In this document: piece by piece, positions 21,888 through 33,900 of the stretch
How the letters are laid out: each line of letters begins with the position of its first letter
How positions within the stretch are numbered: position 1 is the stretch's first letter
Source of the DNA: Triglochin maritima
Taxonomy: Eukaryota; Streptophyta; Magnoliopsida; Alismatales; Juncaginaceae
Assembly (NCBI GenBank): GCA_963682175.1
Contig: OY821788.1
Location: 12,604,001-12,668,000 of the forward strand
Length of the DNA: 64,000 nucleotides
Direction: 5' to 3'
Notes under the pieces: model-generated
Databases searched by the model: none
What the model was told of the DNA's origin: nothing
Seen by the model: the letters and a program-made list of their open reading frames with translations, nothing else
Made by a program: the position numbers and the translations under genes

Positions 21888-23041
21888 TGATTGACATCAT
21901 TTCATGCTCATATTTGTATCTTATATTCATTATCTTTCACCTAAACAATGCTATGTCACGAGTTTTATGTTTAGTTTTCAGGAATAAATAGGTTTGAAGA
22001 GATGAAACATAAAAGGACCCATAAGCTGGGAAAAAGGACTGGATTGTGAGATCTGGGGACCAAGACGCAAGGGAGAAGGACCTGATTGCAAGACAGAAGG
22101 ACCTAAGAGCAAAACAGAATACTACACACCATCATGGGGAGTATTTTAGCAATTGGATTCGGGTCGGAGCTCCAACAAACGAAGTAGATGCATCAAAGAC
22201 CACCAAAAGCACAAAGAAAAGCCCAGAATAAATCTCAACTAGATCCGGACATTTTGGACCGCCAATTGGCGGTCTGGAACCGCCAATTGGCGGTCTGGAT
22301 TAGTCCAGATCCGCCAAGATTTCTCGTGGACTTGTATTAATGTTCGTTTAGGCTATTTTTGGTGTTTGTTTAGTCCCACATCGGGGGATTGTCCCGGATT
22401 AGCTTTTTCCATGGCTATAAATAGAACTCTTCACCTTCCATTGTAATCACTCCATATTTTAAGTGGCTATTCTTCCTACTAGAAGTGAGGCCTTGAAGCA
22501 CACACTAAAGTAGGAGGATGCTACTTTTAATGTGAGTCATTTTAATACAAGTTTTCTTTATTATGTTGTTTGTTTTATGTTTCTTGTTTTGCTTTGCTTA
22601 ATCTCATTTCATTAGTTTTATTAGCTTAGTTAATATGCTTTCTTTGTTTAGTTTAATAATTAGTGTAATGTTTAGTGAATAGTTCCATCCCCTTTGGGGG
22701 GTGGAGTAGATGTACATACATGCAAATGAGAATGGGATGAATGCTTTAATTTCAATGTGTTGATTAAACATGAATGTATGCTTGCTTGTTTAGGATAGAA
22801 TTTATAACTTGATGAGTTTTGCCAAAATGATTAGACACCTCTCATGCTTGTTTAGGTTCTGAAATAAACACCTTGCATATGTAAATGTTAATCAACCAAG
22901 TTGGTGAATAGATTGATAGGTTTTGCCATAACATTTAGACACTTCCTATGCTTGATAAACACCACCTTCATGTGCTTAAAGAATGTATTCTACACCCACC
23001 TCTTTGCTTGTGTGCACTCACTCCACCCCTTAGGGGTTTTC
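21888..23041 (+). mobile_element. G3 5' LTR, first part (LTR subfamily 2)
   Basis: Starts TGATTGACATC and carries palindromes at 22257 (exact 18 bp) and 22280 (14-bp core), USE at 22373-22383 and TATAAATA at 22416-22423. Downstream of the TATA box it differs from LTRs S1 and S2, with repeated TTTTGCCA...TTAGACAC words, marking a second LTR subfamily. It stops at TTAGGGGTTTTC, where G2 begins. Confidence 0.85.
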
Positions 23042-24438
23042 TGTTGAACGTTTTATTTTAAACCGCAAGTGCACGGCCGCGATGAAGCGGTGGCAAGTAC
23101 GGGTCGTCCTCAGGGAGGTGAGCTTGCTCTTGCTTATCAGAAATCAAGTGGCAAAGAAAGATGGAAGAAAGTTGTTTATGCTAACCCAAACTATGCTAAC
23201 ACGAAGAAGCAAATGCGAAGGAAACAAAACAAACGAATACTTCAACTAAGCTAGAGAAACTAGATATTATGGAGAAATCAGTAAGAGAGAGAGACCCCTT
23301 AGGGGGTGGAGTGACTACACATACACAATAAGGAGGCAAGAATATCTTCCTATAGGCACAAGTGTAGGTAGTGTTTGCATGTATGGGAGGTGTCTACTTA
23401 TCATGGCAAAACCCATCAATTAAATCACTAACCTATTTTGATTAACATTCATAAACACAAGCTGGTTATTTAAGAAACTAAACAAGTATGGGAGGTGTCT
23501 ACTTATCATGGCAAAACCCATCTAGTGAAGTGTTCTATTCTAACAAGCAAGTATGCATTCATATTAATCAACACATTTCAAAATAAACATCCTTCCTTCC
23601 TTAATTGTATATATGATAATCATCTCCACCCCCCAAAAGGGGAGTGGTTTTACTCACTACACATTACACTAACTATTACACTAAATAAGAAGGCATATTA
23701 ACTAAGCTAGATTTAATAAAAGACAATTAAACTAAAGCATGCACCAATAATAAAAGAAGCACAAAACAAAGAAAATTTTATTAATTGAAGACTCACAAGA
23801 CTAGTAGCATCTCCCTATTGAGTTTCTTGCTTCAAGGCTTCCACTTCAATTAGGGAGAATGGCCACAAGCATGGAGTCATTACAATGGAAGGTGAAGAGT
23901 TCTATTTATAGCCATGGAAAAAGCTAAACCGGGACAATCCCCCGATGTGGGACTAAACAAATACCATAAATAGAATAAGAACGCTCTAATACACACACCA
24001 GAAAAAACTAAACGGATTCGGATCCACCTGGACCGCCAATTAGCGGTTCCAGACCGCCAATTGGCGGTCTACAGGGTCCGGATTCGTCTGCGCTTTCTTG
24101 GAGGCTTTCCTGGATGGTATTGTTGGTCTTGGATGCGGTTACTTGACTTGTTGGAGCTCCGACCCGAATCGAATTGGTAAAATACTCCCCATGATGTTTT
24201 GGAGTATTCTGTTTTGCTCTTAGGTCCTTCTGTCTTGCAATAAGGTCCTTTTTCCTTGCATCTTGGTCCCCAGATCTCACAATTCAGTCCTTTTTCATAG
24301 CTTTTGAGTCCTTTTATGCTTCATCTCTTCAAACCTATTTATTCCTGAAAACTAAACATAAAACTCGTGACATAGCATTGTTTAGGTGAAAGATAATGGA
24401 TATAAGATACAAATATGAGCATGAAATGATGTCAATCA
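23042..24438 (-). mobile_element. G2 3' LTR (subfamily 2), complete
   Basis: 1397 bp on the minus strand, from TGATTGACATC (24438) to GTTCAACA (23042). Palindromes at 24052 (exact) and near 24031, minus-strand USE at 23943-23953, TATA at 23903-23910. The polypurine tract TTAGGTGTGGGGGTATT adjoins it at 24439-24456. Confidence 0.9.
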
Positions 24439-25245
24439 AATACCCCCACACCTAACTTTTGCTAGTCCCGAGCAAAACAAAGAAAGAGAAAAGCATACGA
24501 AAAACAAGAAATCCTAACTCACTTTCGTAGGAATCACGGTTGCACTTAGCATGTGCAACAAGCCGTTAAACCTCCTTGTCGCCAAGGAGGAGGAGTGTTG
24601 TCTCCTGAGGGTTTTCAGCGGATATACCCACAAAATCCGAACAAGATGCATTAATCAATCTAGCTACACGACTCGTTGGACTTATTTTGTCGATCATGGG
24701 ATGCGGTAATACTACGGGTCGACTCTATATATGTAATCAGTCCACACACCTAGCCTAATGAGTTATTCGTGAGAGTTAACTAAGGAATTAAGTGAAAGAC
24801 ATGGGCAACCTTAACTTCTGAATGTGATACAACGTGTAAAGTCCATTTTGGTTCTTATTTGACTCTTTTTTTTTTCTTTGGAACATTTTATTGGTTGGTG
24901 TTTGATTCTCCCAGGGTCAGGTTTCGTGCATCATTGCCTATGAGGACTTACACTATCACATACACCTTCCCCCAAATCTCCACATAGGGCGATCCCTACC
25001 ACCCGTGTAACGGGAGTTCGGTCGGTGCATCCCAAGTCAGATGACTCGAAAGCACCAGGCACAAAGTCCCCTCAGACCTACTTTCCCGAGTGATAGGAGT
25101 CGTGCGAGAAGAGAGAACACCACTTATTTATTTATCTACATGGGAACCAAAACCCCTACACTTAAGTTTCACAAAAAGAGATTAAGGGCCCTTGACTACG
25201 ACAAACTTCCTTATACTAACAGACACGAATTATTTGACTCACTAG

Positions 25246-25712
25246 GTTCAGGGTGGACTTCTTTAAATGTTTGAGTACTGAAACCCTATGATTACACGCC
25301 CCCCGAGGGAAAACCGGGGTGCATCCTAACGACTCGATAAGACCTAAAGCCAGTAAACTAGAAATCCTAATGCATCAAGTTCAAGACAATTTTGGGAGCT
25401 TTCTTTTTACTTTGCCTCTCAACGGTTTTGCACATGCTAAACACACGCAAAACCCACAAAAAACATTTTCTTTCGCAAACACATGAAGATTTTGAAAGAA
25501 ATGTGAAAATTTTAAAGCACTAGGCAAGCAAAAGAAGACAAGTCACCCAAGGATCATGGCAAGCAGATATATCGATATTAAATGCGGCACACTAACATGA
25601 CCCTAACAATGCACACAAAAGAAAACAACAAAACAAAAAAAAAACACAAACTATGTACAAACGTGAAAACACCCCCCCCCCCCCCGCCCCCCCACACCTA
25701 ATCCATGCATTG
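25246..25712 (-). repeat. 3' UTR segment, copy 2 of a direct repeat flanking the 297-codon ORF
   Basis: Nearly identical to 26990-27430, same orientation, from the CAGGGTGGACTTC word to the C-rich polypurine-like block (25672-25692, longest C run in the window). The two copies bracket the inserted ORF unit. Confidence 0.85.
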
Positions 25713-25762
25713 TCCTCAATGTATGGCAAAATGGTGCCAATGCATGGATAGGGTGTACCGGA

Positions 25763-26656
25763 CTAATGACGACGGCCAGAAGTGCCTGAAGAGGCACCTC
25801 TCTCCAGAGCCGACAACTTCCTATAGATCTTCCGGTTTTGCTTGGCTAAGATGACGTTCTGCTGCTCGACCGCCATCTCAGAAATGTCGGTGTTAAAGAG
25901 CGTTCCTGAGCTCACAGACGAGCTTGAGGAACTGGCCCTAACATCCTCCTCCATATAGTCAGGCACCCATGCCTCAGGAAGGCAATGGCGAAATGACGGG
26001 GTCATCTTCGCTACCTCGAGGTCGGTGCCTTGGCGCCTCAGCATGCGCTCAAATCGTGGGGTGTCCAACATGCCACACAATTTGGTAACCAGAGTTGGCA
26101 AACAGTGTATATCTTTCAGCCTGGCGTTCACTAAAACGTCGAACAATGTTCGACAAATGCAGTGTGGTGAACCGTCCATCAGACTATACACGATTCGCAA
26201 ACTAGGTGTAAAAAATGTGGAGGTCCGCTCTTGGCCCAACACATTTCTACATACCCACCTGGCTACAATGTGCACATTGGAATAAATGTGTGCATTAGGT
26301 ACTCCCCCATGTGATGAAATAGGCTGCCCACGCCCAAGCATAGATCGATAAAAATTGATATCGTGGGTGGGTGCGAACTCATCAACCAAGGGGATCCCAG
26401 TCGCGTCGGAGATTAGCTGGGGTGTCACGGTATGTTTCACCCCTCTGAGAGTGATACTGAACTCGAGTGGACCGGTCTGGTCACGCTCGAGTTTAGCAAA
26501 GAATTCATGTACGAGAGGCTCTACGTACATGGATTCATCGCCCTCATACAATAAATGGTACCACCCTTTAGCTACGATTCGATCGTAGAAGGGTTCTCCG
26601 AATTCGCGAATCAGGGAGGCAAAATTGAGTTCTGGAATTAAATGATGGCTGGCCAT
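25763..26656 (-). CDS. Plant transposon-protein-like ORF (297 aa) carried by G2
   Basis: An open minus-strand frame from ATG at 26656. The frame is open for 27 more codons upstream but has no earlier ATG. The N-terminal half (FASLIREFGEPFYDRIVAKG, then a V-EFFAKL block and a RGVKHTVTP block) looks like the 'putative plant transposon protein' domain found beside Athila-type elements. That domain's function is unknown. The C-terminus has a serine-rich linker and a short coiled coil (about residues 250-285). No nuclease or polymerase motif is seen. It has its own leader with a decayed CCGCTATTTAGCGG palindrome, and it is followed by the same 3' UTR type as the gag ORFs. No stops or frameshifts, so it is recently intact. 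It could instead be a remnant of an env-like third ORF. Confidence 0.6.
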   Translation of the reverse strand: MASHHLIPELNFASLIREFGEPFYDRIVAKGWYHLLYEGDESMYVEPLVHEFFAKLERDQTGPLEFSITLRGVKHTVTPQLISDATGIPLVDEFAPTHDINFYRSMLGRGQPISSHGGVPNAHIYSNVHIVARWVCRNVLGQERTSTFFTPSLRIVYSLMDGSPHCICRTLFDVLVNARLKDIHCLPTLVTKLCGMLDTPRFERMLRRQGTDLEVAKMTPSFRHCLPEAWVPDYMEEDVRASSSSSSVSSGTLFNTDISEMAVEQQNVILAKQNRKIYRKLSALERGASSGTSGRRH

Positions 26657-26989
26657 ACCTGAACCTACCTTGGCGAGCTTTAGCGGCGAGGCACACGACG
26701 GCGAGGACGAACACGGCGCGAGAGGAGAACAGACCACCGTACGCCGTTTCCCGCAGAATCACAGACTCCCAACCCCGAAACCAACAGAGAATACCAAATC
26801 CAACACCCCACCGAAGAAAATCCGGAAACGGAGAACAACAGACCGCAGAACGGCGGTTCCAAACCGCTATTTAGCGGTCTGTTCAGTGGATCTGAGGACG
26901 AAACTTCGGTGAAGACTGGATCTGGAGAGGAAACGCGTTTTCCTTGTTGCACTCACTCCATAAGTGCACGACCTCTCATGCTTGTTTAG
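26657..26989 (-). other. Leader of the 297-codon ORF with scrambled LTR pieces
   Basis: Holds GAACGGCGGTTCC and AACCGCTATTTAGCGGTC, relatives of the family palindrome (26836-26880). At its outer end (about 26955-26989) two short plus-sense LTR subfamily-2 words, TGCACTCACTCC and CTCTCATGCTTGTTTAGG, are joined out of order. This is a sign of template switching or illegitimate repair. Confidence 0.6.
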
Positions 26990-27430
26990 GTTCAGGGTGG
27001 ACTTCTTTAAATGTTTGAGTACTGAAACCCTATGATTACACGCCCCCCGAGGGAAAACCGGGGTGCATCCTAACGACTCGATAAGACCTAAAAGCCAGTA
27101 AACTAGAAATCCTAATGCATCAAGTTCAAGACAATTTTGGGAGCTTTCTTTTTACTTTGCCTCTCAACGGTTTTGCACATGCTAAACAGACGCAAAAACC
27201 CACAAAACATTTTCTTTCGCAAACACATGAAGATTTTGAAAGAAATGTGAAAATTTTAAAGCACTCGGCAAGCAAAAGAAGACAAGTCACCCAAGGATCA
27301 TGGCAAGCAGATATATCAATGTTAAATGCGGCACACTAACATGACCCTAGCAGTACACACAAAAGAAAAGAAAACCAAAGGAAAAAGACTCGAATATGTA
27401 CACGCGTAAAACACCCCCCCACACCTACTT
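26990..27430 (-). repeat. 3' UTR segment, copy 1 of the direct repeat
   Basis: Follows the stop of the G2 gag-protease ORF in the usual way and matches 25246-25712 with only a few differences. Confidence 0.85.
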
Positions 27431-27750
27431 CATGCATTGTCCTCAATGAATGTGAACAAGATACTACATGGATACATGCATGAAAAAGGAAAGATCTCAC
27501 CAACATGAAGTACAAAGGGACGTTCAGGGTCATGTTGATGGACACAAACCCAAATTCCCTCAAAACCTGTGAGAAGCTGAAGAAGGGAGATAAATACGTG
27601 AAGAAATTGGGCCCAAGTACACAAGGGTTGGGGCCCACAACAATCGATGCTCACTGAAGGAGTCTTTTATTACACACTTTTTTTTTGTTTTTTTTTGTTG
27701 TTTTTTTTAAAGATATATACATCAACCAAGATATTCTCATAATCATTTGG

Positions 27751-29572
27751 TCAAGGAACATCAAATGAGAACATCAAGTCAGGAGGACCAGAGACTTGCC
27801 GAGATGGGCAAACTCCACTGGTACTCTGAGGTGTCATGAGGGGTGAAAGGTCAAAGCTGAAAGGCTCGAACCCCTCATGATATTGGTTGGGTGTGGGCAA
27901 CAAAGAATGAAGTTGTGTTGCCTCACTAGGGTTTAATTGCTCATCGAAGAAAACCCTCCAACCAATAGGCGGGTGCATCGGAATGAGTTCCTCAAGCTCA
28001 TTCGATGGATGCAGCAGACATGCATCACTAAGAATGGGGCTTCTCCCCAAGTCATCCAACAAGGACTTCCCACCATCATTTAGATCATCAAGCATAAGCT
28101 CGGTCATAGGTGGGTCTTTGTTGGAGTCAAAATGAAGCTCAAATGGCTCAATGGCCATGGGACATGAGGTAGAGACACCTTCTGGCATAGGCATATGATG
28201 AGGTGTCTCACCCTCACTAGTACTCTCAACTGAATCATGCAACGAACACTCCCTTTGGACATTCATGTTCGAGGCCAGCTCACTCTGTTGCATTGCGAAG
28301 ACAGGCAATGAGTTTTCGCTGGGCCCACGAACATTCTCAATGGGTTGCATTGGGGTTAGGGGTGTTCGTTGATTTTGTGGTGCTTTCTCCAATTGGCGGA
28401 TGAGATTTAGATTTAAAGGTTCATCCATGGGTTCCTGTTGCCTACCAGAGTTGAACACATGAAACTCGGCACTCATGTTACCGAATGAGAGCTTCATGAG
28501 ACCATTCTTACAATTAATCAAGGCATTGGAGGTTGCCAGAAATGGTCTACCCAAAATCAAAGGTATTTGAGAGTGGGTGTTCGCAACAGGATTGGTATCG
28601 AGGACAACAAAATCGACTGGAAATATAAAATCTCCAACTTTGATAAGCACATCCTCGATAATCCCCATGGGAATACGAATGGATCTATCCGCCAATTGGA
28701 GGGTGATCTTAGTTGGTTTCAATTCTCCCAAGTTCAACTGTTGATAAACAGAGAATGGGAGGAGGTTGACCGCTGATCCTAAATCAAGCAAAACATTGCT
28801 CAATCTAGTGTCCCCTATCGTACACTGAATAGTAGGACACCCAGGGTCCTTGTATTTTGTGTAGGTAGGATTGGACAAAAGTGAGCTGATATTTGCAGCC
28901 AAGAATGCTTTCTTAGGAACATTGGTCTTCCTCTTGGTTGTGCAGAGATCCTTCAACACTTTGGCATATTGAGGTATTTGTTGGATGACATCCAACAAGG
29001 GGATGTTAACCTTCACTTGCTTAAACACCTCTAATATCTTGTCCATGTTGTCACTCTGCTTTTTGTTTAACCTACTTGGATAGGGAGCTTTTGGCAGGTA
29101 GGTTTTCTACTGTGCCTGAGAAGAAAGCTTTGGTGTATTACCCTCACCCTCAGCTTCTTCTTCACCACCATTCCCACTGAGGGGCTGCATAGATGGTGGT
29201 GGGTGTGGCAAGGAAATGTGATTGTCAACCTGTTTTCCATTCCTTAAGGTCACAATGGAATTGACATGGTGAACAGGTTCCTCCACATGGTTCACTTGCC
29301 TCCCCCGAGGTACCACATTCTCATTTTGCATTTGTTGTTGTTGGTACATGCGGGGGTTAGCCTCAGGCTGGCTAGGAAAAGACCCCCTCTCTCTTTCATG
29401 TACAGACTGAGCCAATTGACCCATCTGAAGCTCTAGAGATTTGATGGTCTGCTGATTTGAAGTGAGAACTTGACTTATGGACGACATAAAATTTTTCATA
29501 GAGTTCTCAAGTCCACGAGTCAAGTTCTCAAGCGAATTAAACCGGGTTTCGAAGTTGTTAGAATTCCGGCAT
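27751..29572 (-). pseudogene. G2 gag-protease ORF, 3' half, with one internal stop
   Basis: The minus-strand frame covers the post-knuckle coiled segment (SLELQMGQLAQSVHERE), the MDKILEVFKQVKVNIPLLD block, the retropepsin with LLDLGSAVNLL as catalytic-Asp motif and ILGRPFLATSNALI as its C-terminal motif, and the acidic tail ending in FSFDVP. One TAG at 29107-29109 interrupts it. Very close to the G3 copy at 32138-34012 but inverted. The N-terminal half (capsid, knuckle) is deleted at the G2/G3 junction. Confidence 0.85.
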
Positions 29573-29800
29573 TCTTGTTTTGTTCTTAGCTTAGTTCTTA
29601 TTTCATCGCTTGTTTGCTTCTTTCACATTTCGTACTTCTTAGTGTAGTGTAGTGTAGGTTAGCGTAACCAACTCTCTTCTCCATTTTTTCGCCACTTGAT
29701 TTCGTACAAACAAGAGGCTGCTCACCTCCCTGAGGACGACCCGTACTTGCCACCGCTTCATCGCGGCCGTGCACTTGCGGTTTAATTAAAACGTTCAACA
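29573..29800 (+). mobile_element. G3 5' LTR, second part
   Basis: The 3' end of a subfamily-2 LTR (..AAAACGTTCAACA) directly before a primer site. Its 228 bp plus the 1154 bp at 21888-23041 make 1382 bp, close to the 1397-bp complete LTR of G2, so the two are one LTR split by G2. Confidence 0.8.
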
Positions 29801-29806
29801 AGTTTT

Positions 29807-29824
29807 TGGCACCGTTGCCGGGGA
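29807..29824 (+). other. G3 primer binding site (tRNA-Asp)
   Basis: TGGCACCGTTGCCGGGGA, one mismatch from the tRNA-Asp(GUC) complement. Confidence 0.9.
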
Positions 29825-30904
29825 GGTGCCAGTCCAGACTCTTGTTTGGACGATTCGAGTAGATTTAATTTTTGTTTTGTAGTTTTTCTTTGTTTCAGGA
29901 GACTTGGAGTGGTCAGGAGGAGCACCTGGAGAAGTTTTGAAGCAAGCTGGGCACTGTAGACCGCCAATCAGCAGCCTGAGACCGCCAATTGGCGGTCTGG
30001 TAAGCTCCGCTCGCTTTCTTATTTCTTTGGTCTGTTTACTTTATCTGATATAGTGGTCTGGGACTTAATTTGGCATGTTTTGACTTATCGTTTGTTCCCA
30101 GATCAATAATCAAACCTCCCTTAAGCAACTTGGACCTTAAAACTCAAAGCAAAAGATTAGGCATTCTTTTTGTTTAGGCCATGCATCATGTATGTGACTT
30201 AGGCATTTAGATTGTCTTTTATCTTAGCTTTATTTTCGGTTGCTGAGAGCTGGCGTGAGGTACGCACCTTCTACTCTCATTCATGCATTTCGTATGAACA
30301 TGCATTAGTTAGTAGGAAGTGCATTGCAACAAGTGTGAGTTGAGCGTTGTTTGGAGAGTTGATTGCTAGATTTAGGACTCCAAAACGCTACTAAGGAGGG
30401 GCTGTCCCATAAAAGATAAGGTGGGGGATTTCATCACCCTTTCCTTCGCCCCAAAAACCACACTAATCAAGAGACCAATTTTAAAATCAAGTAGACATTG
30501 GCCCTAAGGATTTCGGGCGCATTAGGAGAGTGATCCGGTCCCGACCATCATGACCTGATCGACGTTGCCCACTTTGTCGATAGTAGGAGAGACGAGATCC
30601 CCAGATCTTGGCTCACTTGCTGGGCTTTGTGGTCCTCGTTGTAGGGAGGTGAGGCGTGTTGAGGCCGTGTGACCTCGCAGTTAGGCGTCGTCTAGCTGTA
30701 AGGACCTATAGCGACCTTAGGATTGCTTGAGCCTTGTTTGCTTGTGTGCTTCTACCTGTACCCCTCCGCTGTAGCATAAGGACTTCTTCCCTTCTCTCCT
30801 GAGTCATTCTTTCTCTCCTGTGTTCCCCCGTCTTCTCCTCTACGCACATTCTTTGTTAAAAAAAAGAAAAAAAAGTTTTGTTTTGTGTGTGTGCACCTTT
30901 GTGC
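29825..30904 (+). other. G3 5' leader
   Basis: Non-coding leader of about 1.1 kb. An exact GACCGCCAATTGGCGGTC palindrome lies at 29980, between a TTTGTTTCAG acceptor-like site (near 29890) and a GGTAAGC donor-like site (near 29999). Further on are blocks shared with G1, G4 and E: TAGACATTGGCCCTAAGG and the GAGGTGAGGCGTGTTGAGG region. Confidence 0.7.
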
Positions 30905-33900
30905 ATGCTTTCGTGGACACGAGATGAGAGTGGTCGTTTGACGAGGAGCGTTGTCAATCCGTCTTCGGTCATCGATTTCTCGACACCTCCCTCCTCTCGT
31001 GTCACACGTAGTTCGGGTCCAATGGCTGCTAATTTCCGTGAGGAGGAGCAGTTGCTGGACCCACCTGTTCGACCAGTGCTTCCAGTTGTCGTTCCCATAC
31101 CTCTACGTGATCGATGCTACCCGAGCCGTACAGCTCTACCCTCATGCATCGTATTGCCAGAGGCTAATGGGAACCATTTTGAGGTTAAGCCTCAGTTTAT
31201 CTCCATGCTCCCTCATTTCACTGGGAAAGGTGACCCCTATATATCTTTCTCAGGGAATTTGAGGAGGTCTGTGCTATGTTCAAGCTGCAACAACTTAGCA
31301 CAGACTCCATCCATCTTAGGCTCGTTCCTTTTGCACTAAAGGATGATGCCAAGAAGTGGTTGTACAGCAACCAGGTGAATTCCTTTAGAACTTGGGATGA
31401 GTTTCAATCTGCATTCCTCAAGAAGTACTTTCCTAATCATCGGACTCAAAAATTGAGGAACGAAATCAATTCGTTCTATCAACATGAGACCGAACCATTT
31501 CATGCATATCTTGAGAGGTTCAAAGAGCTACTATCCTCGTGCCCTCACCATGGCAATTAGTTGTGGCGTCTTTGTCAGATTGTGTGGAGGGTCTTCACAT
31601 CCCGTCCAGAACGTTCCTTGAGTCCATGTGTCAAGGAGAGTTCTTGGGAAAGGATGAAAGGGAGGCATGGGCCTTCCTAGAAGACCTTGCTGAGAAAACC
31701 ATGCAATGGGAGAGTGTGAGGGAACCACCTGCATCATCTAGTATAGGAGCGAGGATCGCGAATGCAAATTCAACTAGATCGGGTTCCGCATTTGCTATCG
31801 ATACCACTACGGCCACCGAGGCACGCATGGCGGCCTTAATGCGCCGTAAGGATTCGATTGAGCTCCAAAACCAACAAAGTGCACCTCACATGTCCACATC
31901 TTGTCCAGTTCCTTGTCATTCATGTGGTAGGATAGGTCATGTAGAGAGCGAGTGTGAGTCCATTCCTCCTGAGATGGAGCGTGTCAACGCCATCTATGAC
32001 AGAGCTAGGAATGACCATACTCATCATCTTATAACCCTGGATGGAGGAACCACCCCAATTTTTCATGGAACCAAAATAATGCCCCGGGAGGTCCTTCAAA
32101 CTCCTCTAGACCACCTTACCAATCACACCAACCTCCCATGCATGCACATTCCTATCAGCCATCCCAAGCACAAACCACCAATCAATCGGGTTTCCTAAAT
32201 TCCAATAATATGGAAACCCGATTCAATTCGCTTGAGACCTTGGCTCGTGGACTTGAAAACTCAATGAAAAATTTTATGTCTACCACAGGTCAAGTTCTCA
32301 CTTCAAATCAGCAGACCATGAAATCTCTAGAGCTTCAGATGGGCCAATTGGCTCAGTCTGTACATGAGAGAGAGAGAGGGTCTTTTACTAGCCAGCCTGA
32401 GGCTAACCCCCGCATGTACCAACAACAACAAATGCAAAATGAGAATGTGGTACCTCGGGGGAGGCAAGTGAACCATGTGGAGGAACCTGTTCACCATGTC
32501 AATTCCATTGTGACCTTTAGGAATGGAAAACAGGTTGACAATCACATTTCCTTGCCACACCCACCACCATCTATGCAGCCCCTCCGTGGGAATGGTGGTG
32601 AAGAAGAAGCTGAGGGTGAGGGTAATACACCAAAGCTTTCTTCTCAGGCACAGCAGAAAACCTACCTGCCAAAAGCTCCCTATCCAAGTAGGTTAAACAA
32701 AAAGCAGAGTGACAACATGGACAAGATATTAGAGGTGTTTAAGCAAGTGAAGGTTAACATCCCTTTGTTGGATGTCATCCAACAAATACCTCAATATGCC
32801 AAAGTGTTGAAGGATATCTGCACAACCAAGAGGAAGACCAATGTTCCTAAGAAAGCATTCTTGGCTGCAAATATCAGCTCACTTTTGTCCAATCCCACCT
32901 ACACAAAATACAAGGACCCGGGGTGTCCTACTATTCAGTGTACGATAGGGGACACTAGATTGAGCAATGTTTTGCTTGATTTAGGATCAGCGGTCAACCT
33001 CCTCCCATTCTCTGTTTATCAACAGTTAAACTTGGGAGAATTGAAACCAACTAAGATCACCCTCCAACTGGCGGATAGATCCATTCGTATTCCCATGGGG
33101 ATTATCGAGGACGTGCTTATCAAAGTTGGAGATTTTATATTTCCAGTCGATTTTGTTGTCCTCGATACCAATCCTGTTGCGAACACCCACTCTCAAATAC
33201 CTTTGATTTTGGGTAGACCATTTCTGGCAACCTCCAATGCCTTGATTAATTGTAGAAATGGTCTTATGAAGCTCTCATTCGGTAACATGAGTGCCGAGTT
33301 TCATGTGTTCAACTCTGGTAGGCAACAGGAACCCATGGATGAACCTTTAAATCTAAATCTCATCCGCCAATTGGAGAAAGCACCACAAAATCAACGAACA
33401 CCCCTAACCCCAATGCAACCCATTGAGAATGTTCATGGGCCCAGCGAAAACTCATTGCCTGTCTTCGCAATGCAACAGAGTGAGCTGGCCTCGAACATGA
33501 ATGTCCAAAGGGAGTGTTCGTTGCATGATTCAGTTGAGAGTACTAGTGAGAGTGAGACACCCCGTCATATGCCTATACCAGAAGGTGTCTCTACCTCATG
33601 TCCCATGGCCATTGAGCCATTTGAGCTTCATATTGACTCCAACAAGGACCCACCTTTGACCAAGCTTATGCTTGATGATCTAAATGATGGTGGGAGGTCC
33701 TTGTTGGATGACTTGGGGAGAAGCCCCATTCTTCACGATGCAGGTCTGCTGCATCCATCGAATGAGCCTGAGGAACTCATTCCGATGCACCCGCCTATTG
33801 GTTGGAGGGTTTTCTTCGATGAGCAACTAAACCCTAGTGAGGCAACACAACTTCATTCTTTGTTGCCCACACCCAACCAATATCATGAGGGGTTCGAGCC

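Larger units (their letters stand above)
23042..29572 (-). mobile_element. Athila-like non-autonomous element G2 (minus strand, 5' end deleted, extra ORF)
   Basis: Complete 3' LTR, polypurine tract and 3' UTR. A second ORF unit is inserted between two copies of ~450 bases of 3' UTR. The 3' half of a gag-protease ORF then runs to a sharp break at 29572. The 5' LTR, leader and gag N-terminus are missing. It lies inside the 5' LTR of G3. Confidence 0.75.
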
